Below are positions 6,852 to 10,686 of a stretch of DNA of 10,686 nt, in pieces. The translations under genes were made by a program, and so were the position numbers. The first letter of the stretch is position 1. The number at the start of each line of letters is the position of its first letter. The DNA is from Pseudomonadales bacterium (GTDB lineage: Bacteria > Pseudomonadota > Gammaproteobacteria > Pseudomonadales > DC-out160): contig JAESQG010000553.1 in the NCBI GenBank assembly GCA_016765265.1, forward strand, positions 1 through 10,686, read 5' to 3'. The notes under the pieces were generated by a model that was not told the DNA's origin, made no database searches, and saw only the letters and a program-made list of their open reading frames with translations.

Positions 6852-7730
6852 ATGAATGGGTTGAAATCAAAGTTTATTACTTTATACGTTACCGCGTTAA
6901 TGATTGCTGTGGTACATGCGGGTGTCGCCATATTCGGCGGCGTGGCAGATGAGTATTTAATGGCTTGGTTAGGTGCTGCCTTCGCAACAGGACCCCAGTT
7001 GGCGTTCTTTATGAAAATATTTTTTGTCTCCACTGCTCGCACATCAGCGAATTTAAATACGTTGGTCATGCTAGGGATGGTTGGAGCTGCTACTGCTGCG
7101 GTATCTGTTTCTCAAACTGAAATGATCGATTGGTTGCCCCTGTTTTATGCGATTGTTATTGGCATGGGGGGTAATTTACTTTATGTCTTTTGGTATTCTC
7201 GATTTGGTCGCGGAGACAATCTCCTGTTACAAGTGGGAAAAAAATTACCGAAATTTACACTAGAGGATCAGCGGAAAAATGAAATTAAATCCAACGCATT
7301 TTTAGGATCACCGTGCTTAATTATTTTCTATCGTGGAAACTGGTGTCCGCTCTGTATGGCGCAGATCAAGGAGGTGGCAGGACAGTATAAGGCAATGGCA
7401 GATCGAGGGGTGAAGGTGGTACTAGTCAGTCCTCAAAGTCATAAAAACACGGAATCTCTCGCAAAAAAATTCGACGTGCCTTTCCTGTTTCTAGTAGATA
7501 AAAATAATAAAGCGGCAGAAAAACTGAATATCATCAGTGCCGGTGGTACGCCAGCCGGGTTAGAGGTGTTGGGCTATGACAGTGACACTGTCATGCCTAC
7601 TGTCTTAATGACTGATGCTAAGGGTAAGATTATTTTTGCCGACTTGACAGATAATTACCGAGTTAGACCGGAACCCGAAACTTTTATCAAAGTATGGGAA
7701 GAAAACGGGATAACTATTTCTGAAAACTAA
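6852..7730 (+). CDS. Membrane-anchored peroxiredoxin-like (AhpC/TSA, redoxin) protein
   Basis: A 292-residue protein in two parts. Residues ~8-115 hold four hydrophobic stretches (about 8-29, 36-60, 68-86 and 93-114), so the N-terminal half is an inner-membrane anchor. Residues ~125-285 form a thioredoxin-fold domain of the AhpC/TSA peroxiredoxin-like class, with GKKLPKFTLED at the start, FYRGNWCPLCMAQI carrying Cys165 and Cys168, LVSPQS near 191-196 and VMPTVLMTDAKGKIIF near 247-262 containing the cis-Pro. The RGNWCPLC pattern is typical of the PRX-like group with a CxxC pair rather than classic typical 2-Cys peroxiredoxins, so it may reduce peroxides or act as a thiol-disulfide reductase. 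Which side of the membrane it faces is uncertain; four helices with a cytosolic N-terminus would leave it in the cytosol. The nearest ribosome site is AGGGA, 11 bases upstream. The 3' end converges with the PstS-like gene, 16 bp away. Confidence 0.85.
   Translation: MNGLKSKFITLYVTALMIAVVHAGVAIFGGVADEYLMAWLGAAFATGPQLAFFMKIFFVSTARTSANLNTLVMLGMVGAATAAVSVSQTEMIDWLPLFYAIVIGMGGNLLYVFWYSRFGRGDNLLLQVGKKLPKFTLEDQRKNEIKSNAFLGSPCLIIFYRGNWCPLCMAQIKEVAGQYKAMADRGVKVVLVSPQSHKNTESLAKKFDVPFLFLVDKNNKAAEKLNIISAGGTPAGLEVLGYDSDTVMPTVLMTDAKGKIIFADLTDNYRVRPEPETFIKVWEENGITISEN
7576..7594. repeat. 19-bp perfect palindrome inside the peroxiredoxin-like gene
   Basis: ATGACAGTG and CACTGTCAT flank a single A. It lies within codons ~242-248 (YDSDTVM) of the peroxiredoxin-like gene. 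It could be an internal operator, an mRNA hairpin of limited stability because the loop is too small, or chance. Confidence 0.6.
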
Positions 7731-7746
7731 GAATGAATACTCATAT

Positions 7747-8184
7747 CTACTTCAGTGTGATCAGTACCTTTACAGTGTCATCAACAACTGAACTATCAAT
7801 ATACCCTAGACCATTTTGATTGGCGGCGACCCAAGCCAACACATCTTTATCCGATCCCACCTCAGCAGGGGGTTGTCCATTTCCTGAAAATAAAATACCA
7901 GCCCAACGGTTACGCACGTCCTGTGCCGTGGCGGAACAGCATTTCAGATAAAATTGATTACGTAGAGATCCACCCATGCGTTGATCAGCGAGTTTGGCCT
8001 TTGTACCGTCAGGTAGGGTAAAGGTTTTACCAAGATAAAGTCGTTTTAGATTTTTACTTGTCAGAGAGGTAATGCCTACTGCACGATTTGCTACAACGAC
8101 GAGATCTGCATAGGAGACCGAAACGACAGTGCATAACAATACAAGAGATGCCAGTTGTATGCCTTTAAGTTTTAATTTTTGCAT
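7747..8184 (-). CDS. Small periplasmic phosphate-binding-like (PstS-type) protein
   Basis: A 145-residue secreted protein with a signal peptide (positive MQKLKLKG, hydrophobic core ~9-23, probable cleavage after SYA at residue 26). The mature part resembles the short PBP-like family annotated as phosphate ABC transporter substrate-binding proteins: VVVANRAVGITSLTSKNLKRLYLGK at ~28-53, then RNQFYL, DVRNRWAGILFSGNGQPPAEV at ~89-109 and the ending GLGYIDSSVVDDTVKVL. True PstS proteins are about 320-350 residues with two full lobes, so this is a compact relative, and ligand is unproven. An adjacent Cys82-Cys83 pair sits where I remember relatives having non-cysteine residues. AAGGAG lies 7 nt before the ATG. 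It follows the porin gene by 15 nt, so the two are co-transcribed. No permease or ATPase is present in the window, arguing for a sensory or capture role with the porin rather than a standard ABC importer. Confidence 0.8.
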   Translation of the reverse strand: MQKLKLKGIQLASLVLLCTVVSVSYADLVVVANRAVGITSLTSKNLKRLYLGKTFTLPDGTKAKLADQRMGGSLRNQFYLKCCSATAQDVRNRWAGILFSGNGQPPAEVGSDKDVLAWVAANQNGLGYIDSSVVDDTVKVLITLK

Positions 8185-8199
8185 CGTGATACTCCTTAT

Positions 8200-9423
8200 T
8201 TAAAAAATCATGTCGAGGGCAATTGTAATACTGTTCAAGCTTTCCATCGTGACATCGCCCGTGTAGCCCACATCAAACAGGCCGCGGTTGCCGTCTTTAG
8301 GGTCAGCATTTAATAATTCAATTTTAAATGCTGTGTTGGCCATCCATTCGTAACGTAGGCCCAGAGCGATAGAGCTTTGTGTCTGCGGATCTATTGAATC
8401 TTCTCCTTTAGTATTATGATATCCCAGGGTGAGGTAGGGTGTAGTCGCACCCGTAGCATATAGTAATGACACGTAAGTCGCTTGACGTGTAAAGGTGGAA
8501 ACTGTTCGTTGGACATATTCACTGATTAGTCTGATGCCTGAAATTTTCATATCGATCCCTATAGACCATAAATCTCCGTCTACAGCGGTCTCTGTACCAT
8601 CAAATCGACTGGTTATAACAGCGTTGACCGCAGTGAGTCTAAGGCACTCACTAGAGGCGGTGAGACATTCTGTGGTGGTTTGCCTGAACAATGTATTCAA
8701 TGCCACTGGGTCTAGGGAAACCTTTAATGTTTGATTAACTCCCGCTACGCTAACTCGATAAAAATCACCTTCAAATTGCAGGACTACTCCTACATAATCA
8801 TCGGAGGACAGCTCTTCATCTATAGGTTTTAAGACGCCGAATACATTAGCTAAAGTCGGCGAGGTGATGTTGTTGTTCTGAACCCCGTGTATCAGTTTTA
8901 ACGTGATATCATGCTCGAATAGATACTTTTTAAATTGTAGTTCTATACCAGTATAATCATTAAAAAACTGTTGTTCATACACTTCTAAGGGTGGGCGTAC
9001 CCAGGGGGTGCTGTAACCTGCCTCTAACTGTGATGAAAAAAGATAAATGGGTTGTTGCATGCGCCCAAGCTTTAGGTCCAAGCCTGGTTTTAACGTTAAA
9101 TTCGCGAATAACCAGTTAGCATTAACTGCGAAATTATCTCGGTTGTTCTTAGCCACAAACTGGGTGGTGAGAGTAACTTTTTCGTTAATTTTTGCGGTAC
9201 CCTGTAGTCCTAGTCGGGTATCACTAAGGTAACTACCTTCTTTTGTTATTTGATAAAAGCGGCCATAAGAATATTCATTGTCGCTCTGGCTATAAGCACC
9301 GGTAAAGAATCCATTCCAACGTATGCTGCTATCAGCAGATGCCATTTGACCAGTGGTGGTACCGAGTACATATCCCAGTGAAAGAATCACAATACTGAGT
9401 ATCTTCCGAGATTTTTCGGTCAA
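8200..9423 (-). CDS. Outer-membrane porin-like beta-barrel protein
   Basis: About 407 residues from the chosen start. A signal peptide (TEKSRK then a hydrophobic stretch ILSIVILSLGYVLG, cleavage near MASA-D) is followed by alternating aromatic and polar strands typical of a beta-barrel (RWNGFFTGAYSQ, YLSDTRLGLQGTAKI, LTLKPGLDLKLGRMQQP, TPYLTLGYH, SSIALGLRYEW), and it ends in Phe (ALDMIF), the standard outer-membrane insertion signal. The LKLGRMQQP segment is common in porins of this kind. Cys253 and Cys260 in one extracellular-type loop could form a disulfide. The start is non-ATG: TTG at 9421-9423 lies 8 nt after AAGGAG and is preferred over TTG at 9427-9429, only 2 nt from it. Transcription continues into the PstS-like gene 15 nt downstream. 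It probably passes small solutes; substrate cannot be determined. Confidence 0.82.
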   Translation of the reverse strand: MTEKSRKILSIVILSLGYVLGTTTGQMASADSSIRWNGFFTGAYSQSDNEYSYGRFYQITKEGSYLSDTRLGLQGTAKINEKVTLTTQFVAKNNRDNFAVNANWLFANLTLKPGLDLKLGRMQQPIYLFSSQLEAGYSTPWVRPPLEVYEQQFFNDYTGIELQFKKYLFEHDITLKLIHGVQNNNITSPTLANVFGVLKPIDEELSSDDYVGVVLQFEGDFYRVSVAGVNQTLKVSLDPVALNTLFRQTTTECLTASSECLRLTAVNAVITSRFDGTETAVDGDLWSIGIDMKISGIRLISEYVQRTVSTFTRQATYVSLLYATGATTPYLTLGYHNTKGEDSIDPQTQSSIALGLRYEWMANTAFKIELLNADPKDGNRGLFDVGYTGDVTMESLNSITIALDMIF

Positions 9424-9511
9424 GATCAATGCTCCTTGATCTTGTTTATTAGAAAATTAATATAAGGCTCCTCAAACTCTTAACCAGAATATTAAGCAAA
9501 TTCGTATTCAG

Positions 9512-9557
9512 AGTAGTTTGATAATAAAAAAGTAGTTCTCAAGTAGTTTGGTGTCAA
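9512..9557 (-). promoter_or_regulatory. Porin operon promoter candidate with heptamer direct repeats
   Basis: Reading leftwards, TTGACA (complement of 9552-9557) and TACTTT (complement of 9529-9534) are 17 bp apart. Within and beyond the spacer the heptamer AACTACT occurs at 9542-9548, 9531-9537 and 9512-9518. The first two are separated by exactly 4 bp, an 11-bp period like that of PhoB/OmpR-family response regulator sites, though the sequence is not a Pho box. An alternative -10, TATTAT, lies at 9521-9526. Confidence 0.4.
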
Positions 9558-9748
9558 AGAGATTCTTGTTACTTATGTGTATATGTAAAAAAATAGGTAA
9601 TTTGAATAAATGAGGTGTAATGGTGGAAATATATAGAGAGGTGGGATTAACCGTAAAACATGTGACGACGAGATTGTATCAAACTGGCTTTTGTAACAGT
9701 AGAAGTTTATGCTCGAGCCTACAAAAAATGGTAATGAGGGATAGCGTC

Positions 9749-9754
9749 TATAAT
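9749..9754 (+). promoter_or_regulatory. Candidate -10 box of the thioesterase operon
   Basis: TATAAT is a perfect -10 hexamer but has no recognisable -35 17 bp upstream. The transcript start would be near 9761, just before the inverted repeat, with a leader of about 100 nt. Confidence 0.35.
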
Positions 9755-9765
9755 TCATATTTAGC

Positions 9766-9795
9766 CAAGTTAGTCGATGGCTGTCGACTAACTTG
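9766..9795. repeat. Perfect 12-bp inverted repeat, probable operator or leader hairpin
   Basis: CAAGTTAGTCGA (9766-9777) and TCGACTAACTTG (9784-9795) are exact reverse complements around TGGCTG. It lies 11 bp downstream of TATAAT and 65 bp before the first thioesterase start. Without a T-run it is not a terminator. Size and position fit an operator for a dimeric repressor (for example TetR family) over the transcript start, or a stable 5' hairpin. Confidence 0.8.
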
Positions 9796-9860
9796 TCCCA
9801 GAAGATGACGTAATGTCATTGATGCCGTTTCAAAACCAAAAGGCTTAAGAAGTTAAAGAT

Positions 9861-10358
9861 ATGACAGAGAAAAAAACGGAATCCAGCGACAGAAAATACC
9901 TTATTGATAGACCGGAAGTTCTCGAAGCTATGGAAAATGGAACTTTCAGTGGCAGCCCCCATGGCAAGATCATTGGCGTAGAATATGTATCCGTAGAGAG
10001 GAATAGAGCATGTCTCAAGATCCCCTATAAAGATATTTTGGTGGGAAACCCAGAGACAGGGGTCATTCATGGTGGCGTCATAATAACGTTGATGGACAGC
10101 GCGACTGGCAGGGCGGTTTTATGCTCGATACCTGAGATTGAGGCCATAGCGACACTGGATTTGCGCGTGGACTATATGAAGCCTGCCATAATAGGTAAAA
10201 CCATTTATGCATCAGCGGAATGTTATAAACTAACAAGTTCTATCGCCTTTGTTAGAGGCGTTGCCTATCAGGATGATGAAAATGATTTAGTGGCGACCTG
10301 TACTGCGACATTTATGCGTGGTGCTAATCAAGCTCCTATCAAACTGGGAGGAGCGTAA
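9861..10358 (+). CDS. PaaI-family hotdog acyl-CoA thioesterase
   Basis: A 165-residue single-domain hotdog protein, expected to hydrolyse acyl- or aryl-CoA thioesters in the cytosol. The central helix carries GVIHGGVIITLMDSATG, with His70-Gly71-Gly72 and the acidic catalytic candidate Asp79, the PaaI/YdiI-type pattern; strands follow as ATLDLRVDYMKPA (~97-109), TIYASAECYKL and DLVATCTATFMRG, all typical of the family. The N-terminal 30 residues are charged and not conserved in the core fold. The ribosome site is weak (AAGAAG 8 bases upstream, or AAGG further away). It is the first gene of a pair with a second thioesterase 3 nt downstream, and the inverted repeat ahead of it suggests repressor control. 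Natural substrate is not determined. Confidence 0.9.
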   Translation: MTEKKTESSDRKYLIDRPEVLEAMENGTFSGSPHGKIIGVEYVSVERNRACLKIPYKDILVGNPETGVIHGGVIITLMDSATGRAVLCSIPEIEAIATLDLRVDYMKPAIIGKTIYASAECYKLTSSIAFVRGVAYQDDENDLVATCTATFMRGANQAPIKLGGA

Positions 10359-10361
10359 GCC

Positions 10362-10686
10362 ATGGAGTCAGTGACAGATTATTTCGCCTCCGTACGGGAA
10401 TCTAAAGATCTTGATAAAGCCATCGAAATGATCCCTTATGCGAAGTTACTAGGGATCCGATTTAAGGAGAGCGACGACAAAAGCTTATTATTTCACTTAC
10501 CTTTTAGTGAGAGTATTATTGGCAATTTGAGGTTGCCGGCCATACACGGTGGTGTGATAGGCGGCTTTATGGAAAGTGCCGCGATCATTCACCTTATGTG
10601 GGCCATGGAATCAGGTGGTATGCCGAAGGTGATTGACTTTAATATTGATTATACTTTGACCGGCCGCGCTGAAGATACTTATGCTA
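10362..10686 (+). CDS. Second PaaI-like hotdog thioesterase (partial, cut by window edge)
   Basis: The first 108 codons of a gene starting MESVTDYFASVRESKDL; the frame stays open to the window edge. The hotdog motif is RLPAIHGGVIGGFMESAAI, with His62-Gly63-Gly64 and Glu71 at the acidic position, nine residues after the His exactly as in the upstream gene, where it is Asp. Strand VIDFNIDYTL (~90-99) matches the equivalent of the upstream RVDYMKP strand. A strong GGGAGGAG at 10347-10354 lies inside the end of the upstream gene, 7 nt before the ATG, and only three bases separate the stop from this start, so the two are co-translated. Hotdog proteins act as dimers or tetramers; the two products could form hetero-oligomers or act on different acyl chains. 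Confidence 0.85.
   Translation, partial: MESVTDYFASVRESKDLDKAIEMIPYAKLLGIRFKESDDKSLLFHLPFSESIIGNLRLPAIHGGVIGGFMESAAIIHLMWAMESGGMPKVIDFNIDYTLTGRAEDTYA

Larger units (their letters stand above)
9430..9860. other. Divergent porin/thioesterase control region
   Basis: 430 bp, AT-rich. The left part holds the porin promoter candidate and three AACTACT heptamers on the minus strand. The right part holds TATAAT (9749-9754) and a perfect 12+12 inverted repeat (9766-9795) before the thioesterase gene. A 62-codon frame at 9620-9808 has a GAGG upstream of its ATG but no recognisable protein character and runs through the inverted repeat, so I do not call it a gene. Confidence 0.55.

Noticed and set aside
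9620..9808. A 62-codon plus-strand frame with GAGG ahead of its ATG
   Set aside because: No recognisable domain, signal peptide or normal composition, and its last codons are the inverted repeat; more likely regulatory DNA.

Overview
The window reads as chromosome of a gammaproteobacterium, probably a free-living, possibly marine relative of the Pseudomonas/Cellvibrio/Spongiibacter groups. This rests on close family-level agreement of MetH and NfuA with gammaproteobacterial proteins, a NfuA with the Pseudomonas-type tail ending in NAYY, a CysI remnant of the Pseudomonas type, porin-style outer-membrane genes, and moderate-to-low GC by eye. From memory, Pseudomonas genomes also keep cysI, thioesterases, metH and nfuA in one neighbourhood, so the locus looks like a rearranged version of an ancestral sulfur/methionine/Fe-S neighbourhood.

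Layout. (1) 40-297, minus: the first ~78 codons of a cysI-like sulfite reductase, which then stop resembling the family and hit a stop. (2) 298-695: a 400-bp gap with no convincing gene, a good sigma70-like promoter and several short hairpins. (3) 5752 down to 696, minus: metH (B12-dependent methionine synthase, complete) followed 17 nt later by a MATE-family exporter, apparently one transcript. (4) 5753-6132: the divergent metH/nfuA control region, with an 18-bp tandem repeat on the metH side and a strong match to an IscR type 1 site just before nfuA. (5) 6133-6735, plus: nfuA, closed by a textbook terminator. (6) 6852-7730, plus: a membrane-anchored peroxiredoxin-like protein with a CPLC redox motif. 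(7) 9423 down to 7747, minus: a two-gene envelope operon, an outer-membrane porin-like barrel and a small periplasmic PstS-like binding protein. (8) 9430-9860: a control region with heptamer direct repeats on the porin side and a perfect 12+12 inverted repeat on the thioesterase side. (9) 9861 to the right edge, plus: two adjacent PaaI-type hotdog thioesterases, the second cut by the window.

How the genes fit together. MetH needs B12, zinc and reductive reactivation; NfuA delivers Fe-S clusters and is probably derepressed through IscR under iron or oxidative stress; the peroxiredoxin-like protein is a plausible thiol-redox function next to it. The porin/binding-protein pair and the thioesterase pair look like independent operons. 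No mobile element, CRISPR array, tRNA or rRNA is visible. Nothing here proves a new multi-gene system; the most interesting signals are regulatory (IscR site, inverted repeat, heptamer repeats), the broken cysI, and the orphan porin plus short phosphate-binding-like protein operon.
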